A DNA stretch of 9,279 bases from DATCVR01 sp036566745 (lineage in GTDB: Bacteria > Actinomycetota > Actinomycetes > Jiangellales > Jiangellaceae), in NCBI GenBank assembly GCA_036566745.1, contig DATCVR010000184.1:1-9279 (forward strand), in the 5' to 3' direction. The position numbers were made by a program, and so were the translations under genes. Numbering within the stretch: the first letter of the stretch is position 1; every line of letters begins with the position of its first letter. Below the pieces are notes generated by a model. It was not told where the DNA came from, did no database searches, and saw only the letters and a list, made by a program, of their open reading frames with translations. Below, piece by piece: positions 1-5,914 of the stretch.

Positions 1-1
1 G

Positions 2-589
2 CGGGTCGAGATCGCGCCGTTTCTCCTCGGCCGGCATCCGGTCACGGAGGACCTTCACCGTGCCGTCACGGGAGCAGAGCTCAACCCGTCCGTGAGCGGC
101 AAGGCACCCCTGACGAACGTCAGCTGGCTGGACGCGATCGAGCTGTGCAACCAGCTCTCGGCGCGATCCGGCCTGAGCCCGGCTTACGCCCGCGACGCGG
201 AGAGCGGCGACGTGACCTGCGACTGGGCGTCCGACGGCTACCGGCTGCCGACCGAGGCGGAGTGGCAGTACGCCTGCAGAGCGGGCACCAGCGGATACCG
301 GTACGGCGAGATCGACGACATCGCCTGGTACGCGGACAACTCCGGGGGCCGGGCCCACGACGTCGGCGGCAAGGCGCCCAACCCGTGGGGTCTGCACGAC
401 ATGCTCGGCAACGTCTGGGAGTGGTGCTGGGACCTCTACGACGAGGAGACCTACGGCTCCTACCGCATCTTCCGCGGCGGTGGCTGGGCGGAATCGGAGC
501 GGGGGTGCGGAGCGACCGTTCGCCGCCGCAGCCACCCGACGTTCGCCATCGACGATCTCGGATTCCGGCTCGCCCGATCCATCTCCTGA
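2..589 (+). CDS. SUMF1/EgtB/PvdO-family (FGE-like) protein, 5'-truncated by window edge
   Basis: The reading frame is open from base 2, so the true start lies upstream; an internal GTG at 92 is in frame but family conservation continues before it. The visible 195 residues carry the hallmarks of the FGE-sulfatase fold: GRHPVT near residues 10-15, a VSWLDAIELCNQLS helix at 40-53, GYRLPTEAEWQYACRAGT at 79-96, NPWGLHDMLGNVWEWCWD at 127-144, a RGGGW motif at 158-162 and a terminal LGFRLAR at 186-192. True FGEs oxidise a sulfatase cysteine to formylglycine with a copper-binding cysteine pair five residues apart after the RGGS(W/Y) motif. Here the equivalents appear to be Glu164 and Cys169, so the first cysteine is missing. 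That argues against canonical formylglycine formation and for one of the many FGE-fold proteins of other or unknown activity. The family is certain; the substrate is unknown. No signal peptide can be judged because the N-terminus is absent. Confidence 0.9.
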   Translation, partial: RVEIAPFLLGRHPVTEDLHRAVTGAELNPSVSGKAPLTNVSWLDAIELCNQLSARSGLSPAYARDAESGDVTCDWASDGYRLPTEAEWQYACRAGTSGYRYGEIDDIAWYADNSGGRAHDVGGKAPNPWGLHDMLGNVWEWCWDLYDEETYGSYRIFRGGGWAESERGCGATVRRRSHPTFAIDDLGFRLARSIS

Positions 590-603
590 GCGGCCGTGGC
601 CTC

Positions 604-619
604 CGGCGAAAGGTCGCCG
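604..619 (+). terminator. Small hairpin after the FGE-like gene, possible terminator
   Basis: A perfect 6-bp inverted repeat, CGGCGA at 604-609 and TCGCCG at 614-619, encloses a 4-base AAGG loop and starts 14 bases after the stop codon. There is no T-tract. High-GC actinobacterial terminators often lack one, but a 6-bp stem can also arise by chance at this GC content. Confidence 0.3.
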
Positions 620-648
620 CACCCGACAATCGGCCGCAACTGAGGGCA

Positions 649-677
649 TTGACATGAAATGACGGTTCAGGTTGTGT
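649..677 (+). promoter_or_regulatory. Candidate sigma70-type promoter for the sialidase-like gene
   Basis: A perfect -35 consensus TTGACA lies at 649-654. Exactly 17 bases later, at 672-677, is TTGTGT, a poor -10 match that lacks the conserved A at position 2. The location, about 70 bases before the GTG start at 725, is suitable. The -35 match is strong and the -10 weak, as might occur in an activator-dependent or repressed promoter; this is an inference. Confidence 0.35.
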
Positions 678-709
678 CTCGTGTCCAACGGGCACCGTTT
701 CGCACGAGA
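677..709 (+). promoter_or_regulatory. 33-nt two-part hairpin/imperfect palindrome in the leader of the sialidase-like gene
   Basis: The outer arms TCTCGTGT (677-684) and GCACGAGA (702-709) pair over 8 positions, one of them G-T. The inner arms AACGG (687-691) and CCGTT (695-699) pair perfectly around a GCA triloop. A symmetric 2x2 bulge (CC at 685-686, TC at 700-701) separates them. The structure ends 5 bases before the ribosome binding site at 715-719. It could be a DNA operator for a dimeric regulator just downstream of the promoter, or an RNA hairpin that affects translation or message stability. The geometry is seen directly; the function is inferred. Confidence 0.5.
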
Positions 710-714
710 TGACC

Positions 715-719
715 GGAGG
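715..719 (+). promoter_or_regulatory. Ribosome binding site fixing the GTG start at 725
   Basis: GGAGG with a 5-base spacer before GTG at 725. It is a clear Shine-Dalgarno sequence and selects this GTG as the start of the secreted sialidase-like protein, directly ahead of a typical signal peptide. Confidence 0.75.
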
Positions 720-724
720 CAACC

Positions 725-2827
725 GTGAACAGGACTTCGCGTTGGTCGGCGGCGGCGATCGCCGCAGTCGTGGGAATCGGTGGCCTGTACGCCGCCCCGT
801 CCGGCACCACCAGTGCGCCACCCGAGGCGCCCGCGGACGGCGGCGACCCGGACGGCTACGTGATCGCGCAGCACCCCTACAGCGCCGTCTACGAGGGAGC
901 GCCCGGCGTGATCGCCGGAAACGCTCTGGTCGAGGCCTTCGACGCGGTGGACGTGGAAGGGCTGCCCACGCGGCGGGTACAGATGACCTGGCAGTCGAAC
1001 GAGGACGTGGCCGCCGCCGACAGCGAGGCGTCGATGATCCACTCCGACGACCGCGGCTTCACGTTTCCGAGTGGCATCAATCCCGACACGGGCGCGGGGT
1101 GGTTCTCGAAGCTGCGCGACGGGTCGATCCTCGGCGTGGAGTTCATCCCGCGGCGGCTCGTCGACGACCATACGGTGGAGCTGATCGCCCGCCGCTCCAC
1201 CGACAACGGCCGGACGTGGAAGGACGTGCCGTCCACCTTCACCACGGACAAGTCGTTCGACGGCTCGAAGTTCGACCGCGGCATCCGGGTCCACCGTGAC
1301 ATCTTCTACGCCGACGACGGCTCGCTGCTCATGACCTACTACACGAGCTACGCGGGCGACCCGCTCTACCGCACCGAGCTGGCGCGCAGCACCGACAACG
1401 GTGCGACCTGGAATCGCTTCGCCACTGTCGCCGAGTTCACCGACGGGCGCTGGATGGGGGAGACTGGCATCTCCCGGGCGGCCAACGGCGACCTCGTGGC
1501 CGTGCACCGCACCGGCACCCCCGGCGGTGCGAACGTCGGCCCGCTCTACACCAACCGTTCCACCGACGGCGGCCGGACGTGGTCGCGCCCGGAGCCACTG
1601 AAGATCACCACGGCGTCGGGGGAGCCCGCTCCGACCACCGGCGTCATGCCCGTGCTGCGCCTGATGCCGAACGGGATCATGACGCTGACGTTCGGCCGCC
1701 CGGACAACTGGATCGCAATCTCACCCGACGGCCTCGGCACCAGCTTCGAGCAGGCCCAGACCACCTACGTCAACCACCCGCGGGTCAACGCCGCCTTCCA
1801 GCGCTTCCACGGCTCCTCGGGCAACGGCGGGCATGCCGTGGTCGACGCGAACCGGGTGATGGTCGTGGGCGACAACTGCGCGCCGTCGTGGGGATGCCCC
1901 GAGACCGACGCCGGGTTCACCATCGACGGCGAGTACCGCGTGTGGAAGAAGTTCGTCGACGTCGTGGGCCCGAACACCGGGAAGATCGATCTGCTCGGCA
2001 AGTACGAGGCCGGCACGGTGACGATCGACACGACCATGACGGCCACGGACAAGAAGCTGCCCGAACGCAGCCCGCTGGGCGCCATCGACGGCTCCACCGA
2101 CTGGGGATCGTCGGCGGTCCACAAGGTCGACGACGACGACCGTCCCCGTCCCGCGACCTACACCATCACCCTCGACGACACCTACACCCTCACCCAGGCC
2201 GGGCTGAGCCTGCACCCGGGCAAGCCCGCGTCGGCGATGGTGGAGGCCTCGACCGACGGCACGACCTGGACCCCGATCGTGGACACCGGGCAGCTCACGT
2301 CGTACGCGCTCACGTACTTCTCGCTGGAGGGCGTGCAGGCGAAGCAGGTGCGGATCACCGTCACCGACACGAACGACGACCCGGCCGGCACCACGTTCCT
2401 CAACGAGGTCGAGCTGTACTCCACCGTCGACTCCTTCGAGAACGACCCGGTGGGCCAGGTCCCGCGCGGCTACACCGACGCCGTGGGTGCCACAGTGACC
2501 GACTTCGACGTCGAGGACGACGGTCACGTGCTGCGCCTCGTCGACGCCTGGATCGACAAGATCGCCTCGATCAGGAAGGTGACCGAGGGTGCCGACGCCC
2601 AGACCCTGGGCTTCCGGGTGAACTCGATCGGCTACGCCCGCAGCTTCGCCTTCATCACCCTGGGTGACACCGCCGACGCCTCGGGGGTGCCTGCCTTCCA
2701 GCTCAACATCGGCTCCGACGGCAGCATCGGCTCCTACGACACCGTCACCCAGAAATGGATCAAGATCGCCCGGCCGGAACGGCGCCCCAGAAGACGTGGC
2801 ACGGCGTGCGGGTGGAGGCGACCCTGA
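725..2827 (+). CDS. Secreted sialidase-like (Asp-box/BNR) protein with discoidin-like domain; frameshifted near its end
   Basis: As read, the frame encodes 700 residues. Residues 1-25 look like a secretion signal (positive MNRTSR, then an Ala/Val/Gly-rich hydrophobic core), followed by a Pro/Thr/Ser-rich linker to about 44. A six-bladed-propeller sialidase-type region spans about 45-420 and has four Asp boxes (S-x-D-x-G-x-T-W/F): 107-114 (degenerate), 158-165, 222-229 and 279-286. A discoidin/F5-8 type C-like carbohydrate-binding region follows at about 435-567 (ending LNEVELYST), then a jelly-roll-like domain starting DSFENDPVGQVPRGYTD at 569. I do not find the F/Y-R-I-P motif of classical sialidases, so sialic acid as substrate is unproven; another exo-glycosidase or a glycan-binding role is possible. 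From about residue 683 the sequence becomes an Arg-rich run (RPERRPRRRG) and stops at 2827, while the natural continuation is in another frame up to 2988. The protein is probably exported and acts on host or environmental glycans. Confidence 0.85.
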   Translation: MNRTSRWSAAAIAAVVGIGGLYAAPSGTTSAPPEAPADGGDPDGYVIAQHPYSAVYEGAPGVIAGNALVEAFDAVDVEGLPTRRVQMTWQSNEDVAAADSEASMIHSDDRGFTFPSGINPDTGAGWFSKLRDGSILGVEFIPRRLVDDHTVELIARRSTDNGRTWKDVPSTFTTDKSFDGSKFDRGIRVHRDIFYADDGSLLMTYYTSYAGDPLYRTELARSTDNGATWNRFATVAEFTDGRWMGETGISRAANGDLVAVHRTGTPGGANVGPLYTNRSTDGGRTWSRPEPLKITTASGEPAPTTGVMPVLRLMPNGIMTLTFGRPDNWIAISPDGLGTSFEQAQTTYVNHPRVNAAFQRFHGSSGNGGHAVVDANRVMVVGDNCAPSWGCPETDAGFTIDGEYRVWKKFVDVVGPNTGKIDLLGKYEAGTVTIDTTMTATDKKLPERSPLGAIDGSTDWGSSAVHKVDDDDRPRPATYTITLDDTYTLTQAGLSLHPGKPASAMVEASTDGTTWTPIVDTGQLTSYALTYFSLEGVQAKQVRITVTDTNDDPAGTTFLNEVELYSTVDSFENDPVGQVPRGYTDAVGATVTDFDVEDDGHVLRLVDAWIDKIASIRKVTEGADAQTLGFRVNSIGYARSFAFITLGDTADASGVPAFQLNIGSDGSIGSYDTVTQKWIKIARPERRPRRRGTACGWRRP

Positions 2828-2988
2828 CCGGTGCCGAGGTCTTCCTCGACGGCGAGTCGATCGCAACTGTGCCGCCGTCGACTCCGGACCTCACCGCCCT
2901 GACCGGCCACCAGTTCGCCTCCAGCGGCACCTCCAGCCAGTACGACCACTTCCTGATCGACGACGTGCAGCAGTCGAACCCGTCCTGA
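2773..2988 (+). pseudogene. Displaced C-terminal end of the sialidase-like protein (other frame)
   Basis: In the frame starting at positions such as 2773, the translation AGTAPQKTWHGVRVEATLTG and then GAEVFLDGESIATVPPS, ending FLIDDVQQSNPS, reads like the natural final strands of a laminin-G/jelly-roll domain. It has no signal or ribosome binding site of its own and ends at TGA 2986-2988. Inserting one base in the gcccggccgg run at 2768-2777, or removing two, joins the frames into a protein of about 754 residues. It is therefore the remainder of the upstream gene and not a separate gene. Whether the break is a sequencing error or a real mutation cannot be told from the sequence. Confidence 0.75.
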
Positions 2989-2995
2989 CCACGGG

Positions 2996-3039
2996 ATCGG
3001 CGGCGCTCCTGGCGGACATCCGCGCGGAGCGCCGTCGAT
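2996..3039. terminator. Long hairpin between convergent genes, likely bidirectional terminator
   Basis: The arms 2996-3009 and 3026-3039 pair over 14 positions with one G-T. Their core is the perfect 9-bp pair CGGCGCTCC (3001-3009) and GGAGCGCCG (3026-3034). Inside lies a second short stem, GCGG (3012-3015) with CCGC (3020-3023), around an ACAT loop. It starts 7 bases after the sialidase-like stop and reaches the last base of the response regulator stop codon, so it can serve both convergent genes. No U-tract is present, as is common in high-GC actinobacteria. Confidence 0.7.
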
Positions 3040-3704
3040 CACACCAGGCCGGCGTCGTGGGCGAGCAGGGCGATCTGCACGCGGTTGTTCAACTGGAGCT
3101 TGGTCAGGATCCGCGAGACGTGGGCCTTGACAGTGGCGACGCTCATGAACAGCTCAGCGCCGATCTGAGCGTTGGAGCGCCCGTGGCCGATCGCCAGGGC
3201 GACCTCATGCTCGCGGTCGGACAGGACCTCGAAGAGGGAGGCAGCCCTGGTGCGGCGACCGTCGTCGGCCTCCGCGACATGGGCGATCAGCTGCCGGGTG
3301 ACCGACGGCGACAGGATCGGCTCGCCGGCCGCAGCCCGCCGGATCGCGCTGACGATGTCCTCGGGCGGGGTGTCCTTGAGGACGAAACCGGTGGCGCCGG
3401 CACGCAGGGCGCGCAACACGTGCTCGTCGGTGTCGAACGTCGTGAGCACGACCACCTCCGGCGGGTCGGCCCGCCGGCGCAGCGTCTCGGTGGCGGTCAG
3501 GCCGTCGACGCGGGGCATCCGGATGTCCATGAGCACGACGTCGGGCGCCGCGGAGTCGACCAGCGCCGGGACGGCGTCGCCGTCGGCAGCCTCACCGACC
3601 ACGACGAGGTCCGGCGACCCGGACAGCATCATCGTCAGACCCGCCCGCACGAGAGCGTCGTCGTCGACGATGAGCACCTTGATCGCGGCGGGGGCATCGG
3701 TCAC
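3039..3704 (-). CDS. Two-component response regulator, NarL/LuxR family
   Basis: A 221-residue DNA-binding response regulator. The receiver domain (about 8-125) shows the acidic pocket at Asp14/Asp15, the phospho-acceptor Asp60 in LMDIRMPRVDG, the switch Thr88 and Lys110 in FVLKDT. The C-terminal LuxR-type helix-turn-helix (about 158-221) begins LSDREHEVALAI and has the recognition region SVATVKAHVSRILTKL at 188-203. The chosen GTG start at 3704 overlaps the kinase stop in a GTGA sequence, indicating translational coupling; an in-frame GTG at 3713 would add only three residues. It acts in the cytoplasm and should be phosphorylated by the adjacent kinase, then bind promoter DNA, possibly including the inverted repeat upstream of the kinase. 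The regulon cannot be deduced. Length and motifs are fully typical, so family assignment is secure. Confidence 0.95.
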   Translation of the reverse strand: MTDAPAAIKVLIVDDDALVRAGLTMMLSGSPDLVVVGEAADGDAVPALVDSAAPDVVLMDIRMPRVDGLTATETLRRRADPPEVVVLTTFDTDEHVLRALRAGATGFVLKDTPPEDIVSAIRRAAAGEPILSPSVTRQLIAHVAEADDGRRTRAASLFEVLSDREHEVALAIGHGRSNAQIGAELFMSVATVKAHVSRILTKLQLNNRVQIALLAHDAGLV

Positions 3705-4984
3705 GGGGGCCACGGTAGCCAAGCCGCGAGCCGGAAGTCGTCCTCGCCGCTGCGTCCGTGCTCGAGCCGCCCGCCCGCGAGCGCCACCCGCTCGGTCAGC
3801 CCGACGATCCCCGAACCCGCGCCGGGGATGGCCGCGGCCGATTCGACTCCGGACGTGAGGCGATTGCGGACCTCGATGCGCAGGCCGTCGCCGGCCGTTC
3901 CGTCGACCACGACCGTGACCGGAGAGTGCGGGGCGTGCTTGCGCGCGTTGGTCAGCCCCTCCTGCACCACGCGATACGCGCACCGGCCGATGCCCGCGGG
4001 CGGGTCGGCGGGGAGCGGGCGGCTGTCCTCCAGGTGCACGGTCATCCCGGCCGCGCGCGACTCGCCGACCAGCGCGGGCAGGTCGCCGAGGGCCGGCTGC
4101 GGCGCCTCGGGCTCGCCCGCGTCCGGCCGGGTGCGCAGCACGCCGATGACCTCGCGCAGATCCTGAAGCGCCTGGTGGGCGCTGGTACGGATGACCCCCG
4201 CGGCGCGCGCGACGTCGTCGGGCGGCGCGCCGGGGCGGTACTCGAGGGCTCCCGCGTGGACGCTGAGCAGCGACAGGCGGTGGGCCAGGACGTCGTGCAT
4301 CTCCCGCGCGATGCGGGCGCGTTCGAGGTGGCGGGCCTGCTCGACCCGGAGATGGGCTTCGGACTCCGCCTGCTTGGCCCGCTCACGCAGCGAGAACACC
4401 AGCTGCCGCCGGGCCCGCACGAACATCCCCCACATCACGACGACGATCGTTCCGAGGACCGTGATCAGCGCCTGGGCCTGCCACGACAGACTCGGATCCG
4501 GCCGGAGCCTCACGTAGGCCAGGCCCGTGACGATGTTCGCGGCCGTGATCGCGGCGGTGATGGTGAACCGGAAATGGACGGCCACGGTGAGCAGCGCGAT
4601 GATCGACGTGCCACCCGCGGAGCTCGAGAACACCGACACCGGCAGCATCACGACGGCCAGCCCCAGCGGCCAGCGCCGCCGCAGCCAGACGGCCGGCACC
4701 GCGAGAACTCCGACGATCAGGTCGACGACATCGAGCGTGGACGGGTCGCCCGGCTCGTCCAGCACTAGCTCCGCGAAGACGAGGAGCCAGATCCCGAGGG
4801 CCAGCAGGAAGCATGTGACGTCGACGAACCAGTCGCGGGGCGTGCGGCGGACGCGGAGCGGCTCGTCGTCGTATCCGGGCTCGGCGATCAGCAGCGCCGG
4901 CAGGAGGCCGGGAAGCTCGGGGTCGAGCCGCTCGGGGCCGAGGCGCTCAGGCCCCAGCCGGTCGCGGCGCGGGCGGATGGTCAC
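3701..4984 (-). CDS. Membrane sensor histidine kinase, HisKA_3 (NarL/DesK) type
   Basis: A 427-residue sensor kinase. A charged cytoplasmic N-terminus with three RL(G/D)PE repeats (residues 9-23) precedes a membrane part with about four to five hydrophobic segments (around 53-75, 86-101, 105-122, 127-158 and 172-189). A linker helix rich in Arg and Glu (190-224) leads to the HisKA_3 dimerisation box, where ARIAREMHDVLAHRLSLL contains the phospho-acceptor His230. The ATPase domain has the N-box QEGLTNARKHA (Asn346, residues 341-351) and a Gly-rich region GAGSGIVGLTERV (388-400). There is almost no extracytoplasmic sensor domain, so it probably senses a membrane-associated or intramembrane cue, as many actinobacterial kinases of this class do. 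The GTG start at 4984 is chosen because the N-terminus is complete there and the open frame further upstream overlaps the divergent gene. Partner: the response regulator immediately downstream, with a 4-base overlap. Confidence 0.93.
   Translation of the reverse strand: MTIRPRRDRLGPERLGPERLDPELPGLLPALLIAEPGYDDEPLRVRRTPRDWFVDVTCFLLALGIWLLVFAELVLDEPGDPSTLDVVDLIVGVLAVPAVWLRRRWPLGLAVVMLPVSVFSSSAGGTSIIALLTVAVHFRFTITAAITAANIVTGLAYVRLRPDPSLSWQAQALITVLGTIVVVMWGMFVRARRQLVFSLRERAKQAESEAHLRVEQARHLERARIAREMHDVLAHRLSLLSVHAGALEYRPGAPPDDVARAAGVIRTSAHQALQDLREVIGVLRTRPDAGEPEAPQPALGDLPALVGESRAAGMTVHLEDSRPLPADPPAGIGRCAYRVVQEGLTNARKHAPHSPVTVVVDGTAGDGLRIEVRNRLTSGVESAAAIPGAGSGIVGLTERVALAGGRLEHGRSGEDDFRLAAWLPWPP
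4916..4960 (-). repeat. Three 15-bp tandem repeats in the kinase N-terminus
   Basis: On the + strand the units are CTCGGGGTCGAGCCG, CTCGGGGCCGAGGCG and CTCAGGCCCCAGCCG. They encode RLGPE, RLGPE and RLDPE (residues 9-23) of the kinase. The in-frame multiple-of-three period allows copy number to vary without loss of the frame. Confidence 0.75.
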
Positions 4985-4992
4985 GGAACCCC

Positions 4993-4998
4993 ACGCTA
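4993..4998 (-). promoter_or_regulatory. -10-like box for the kinase-regulator operon
   Basis: On the minus strand TAGCGT (4998 to 4993) fits the actinobacterial TAnnnT -10 pattern and lies 8 bases before the GTG start at 4984. This would put transcription initiation at or within about two bases of the start codon, giving a leaderless or nearly leaderless message. No good -35 hexamer is visible at the expected distance (about 5016-5021). Confidence 0.3.
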
Positions 4999-5023
4999 CG
5001 AGCCGGACGGCGGTGGTGCGTAC

Positions 5024-5058
5024 CCGACGAGGGTCGACACTCCGGCGACCTTCGTCGG
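5024..5058. promoter_or_regulatory. 13-bp-arm inverted repeat, candidate operator in the divergent kinase/YqeB-like gap
   Basis: Left arm CCGACGAGGGTCG (5024-5036) and right arm CGACCTTCGTCGG (5046-5058) are complementary at 12 of 13 positions, the exception being G-T, with a 9-base spacer. The site sits just upstream of the expected -35 position of the kinase promoter and about 60 bases before the first ATG (5118) of the YqeB-like gene. Palindromes in this position are typical targets of dimeric regulators, so autoregulation by the adjacent response regulator is a reasonable guess. The right arm can also pair with a third segment at 5076-5083. Confidence 0.5.
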
Positions 5059-5150
5059 CCCGGACCCCGCCCTCCGGCCGACGCGAGCGGCCGAACCCGC
5101 GTGGTTGCCTGGCATTCATGCGCAGCGCCCAGCAGAAGGCCCCAGCACCC

Positions 5151-5156
5151 GAGGAG
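5151..5156 (+). promoter_or_regulatory. Ribosome binding site deciding the ATG at 5166
   Basis: GAGGAG lies 9 bases before ATG 5166. The earlier in-frame ATG at 5118 has no comparable sequence in front of it, so 5166 is preferred, although a leaderless start at 5118 cannot be excluded. Confidence 0.5.
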
Positions 5157-5165
5157 TACGGGCAG

Positions 5166-5882
5166 ATGAGTACCAGCGGAGCCGCATCGTCCGGTTCGCC
5201 CACCTCGGGCGGCACGACCGTCGCCGATCCGTTGTGGGAGTTCGTCCTGATGTGGGGCGGCTTTCCGGTCGCGGGGGCCGGGCTGGGCTGGATCGTCATC
5301 CACCTCGCCGACTGGGCCGCCGACCTGCGGTGGGTGCCGTTCCAGCGTCCGCTCGAGGTCATCGCCGACTTCCCGCGAGCCCAGGCGCTCATCGTCGCGA
5401 TGATCGTCGGAGCCATCGCCGGGCTCGTGCTCGCGTTCATCGGCCACCAGGAGAGCCTGAACGTGCGGGTCGGCGACGACCGGGTGAGGTTCTCGCGGGG
5501 CGGTCGCACGAAGGAGGTCGATCGGGCCGCGGTCACCGGGGTGTTCCGGGACGGCAAGGACCTCGTGATGATCGGGCGCTCGGGCGAGGAGCTCGCCCGG
5601 GAGACGTCCGATCTGGACCCCACCCAGCTGCGCGACGCGTTCCGCGCCCACGGCTACGCTTGGCACGCCGACGGCGACCCGCACCGCGACCGGTTTCGCC
5701 GCTGGATCGACGGCGACCCCGACCTCCCGGCGCGGTCCAACGCGCTGCTCAGGGTCCGCGACCAGGCGCTGGAGAAGAACAACAAGGCCGACCTCGAGGA
5801 GTTCCGCGCCGAGCTGTCCGACGCCGGGGTCGTGGTCCGCGACGAGGACAAGAAGCAGTACTGGCGGCACACCCGCGCGTGA
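5166..5882 (+). CDS. YqeB-like membrane protein (two TM segments, PH-like region, CysRS-like C-terminal segment)
   Basis: A 238-residue protein (254 if started at ATG 5118). After a Ser/Gly/Thr-rich disordered start, two membrane segments appear at about 23-48 (LWEFVLMWGGFPVAGAGLGW onward) and 74-93 (ALIVAMIVGAIAGLVLAFIG), with an amphipathic WVPFQRPLEVIADFP linker between. Residues 97-165 (LNVRVGDDRVRFSRGG, VTGVFRDGKDLVMIGRSGEE) look like a small beta-rich, PH-like domain. The final part (about 190-234, ending ELSDAGVVVRDEDKKQYWR) resembles the C-terminal tail of cysteinyl-tRNA synthetases (R..A..., DELxxxGIxxxDxxxxxxWR). This combination matches what I recall of the Bacillus YqeB family and its actinobacterial relatives. 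The function of that family is unknown to me. It is transcribed divergently from the kinase and followed after 32 bases by the M20 peptidase, so those two are probably cotranscribed. Confidence 0.85.
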   Translation: MSTSGAASSGSPTSGGTTVADPLWEFVLMWGGFPVAGAGLGWIVIHLADWAADLRWVPFQRPLEVIADFPRAQALIVAMIVGAIAGLVLAFIGHQESLNVRVGDDRVRFSRGGRTKEVDRAAVTGVFRDGKDLVMIGRSGEELARETSDLDPTQLRDAFRAHGYAWHADGDPHRDRFRRWIDGDPDLPARSNALLRVRDQALEKNNKADLEEFRAELSDAGVVVRDEDKKQYWRHTRA

Positions 5883-5914
5883 CCAGCTCCTCCGCGCGAG
5901 GCAGGATGGCGGGC

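Noticed and set aside
1579..2667. 362-residue open frame overlapping the sialidase-like gene on the same strand
   Set aside because: Extremely Arg/His/Gly-rich shifted-frame product without domains; the sialidase-like frame is clearly the coding one.
2768..2785. Programmed ribosomal frameshift in the sialidase-like gene
   Set aside because: No heptanucleotide slippery sequence or obvious downstream pseudoknot, and secreted glycan-active proteins of this type are not known to need one; a base error or mutation is simpler.
1721..2866. 381-residue open frame on the minus strand opposite the sialidase-like gene
   Set aside because: Composition is dominated by Arg, Gly, Val and His with no domain pattern, as expected for the antisense of a GC-rich gene. 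The plus strand carries Asp boxes and a discoidin-like domain.
2664..4166. 500-residue open frame on the plus strand across the sialidase-like end, the response regulator and the kinase
   Set aside because: It crosses a terminator-like hairpin and runs antisense to two clearly coding genes; its product is low-complexity.
4527..5165. Upstream extension of the YqeB-like frame
   Set aside because: It runs antisense to the kinase and is Ser/Thr/Arg-rich without family resemblance; starts at 5118 or 5166 are adequate.
4985..5623. Upstream extension of the kinase frame by about 213 residues
   Set aside because: The extension is antisense to the YqeB-like gene and lacks kinase-like sequence; the GTG at 4984 gives a typical N-terminus.
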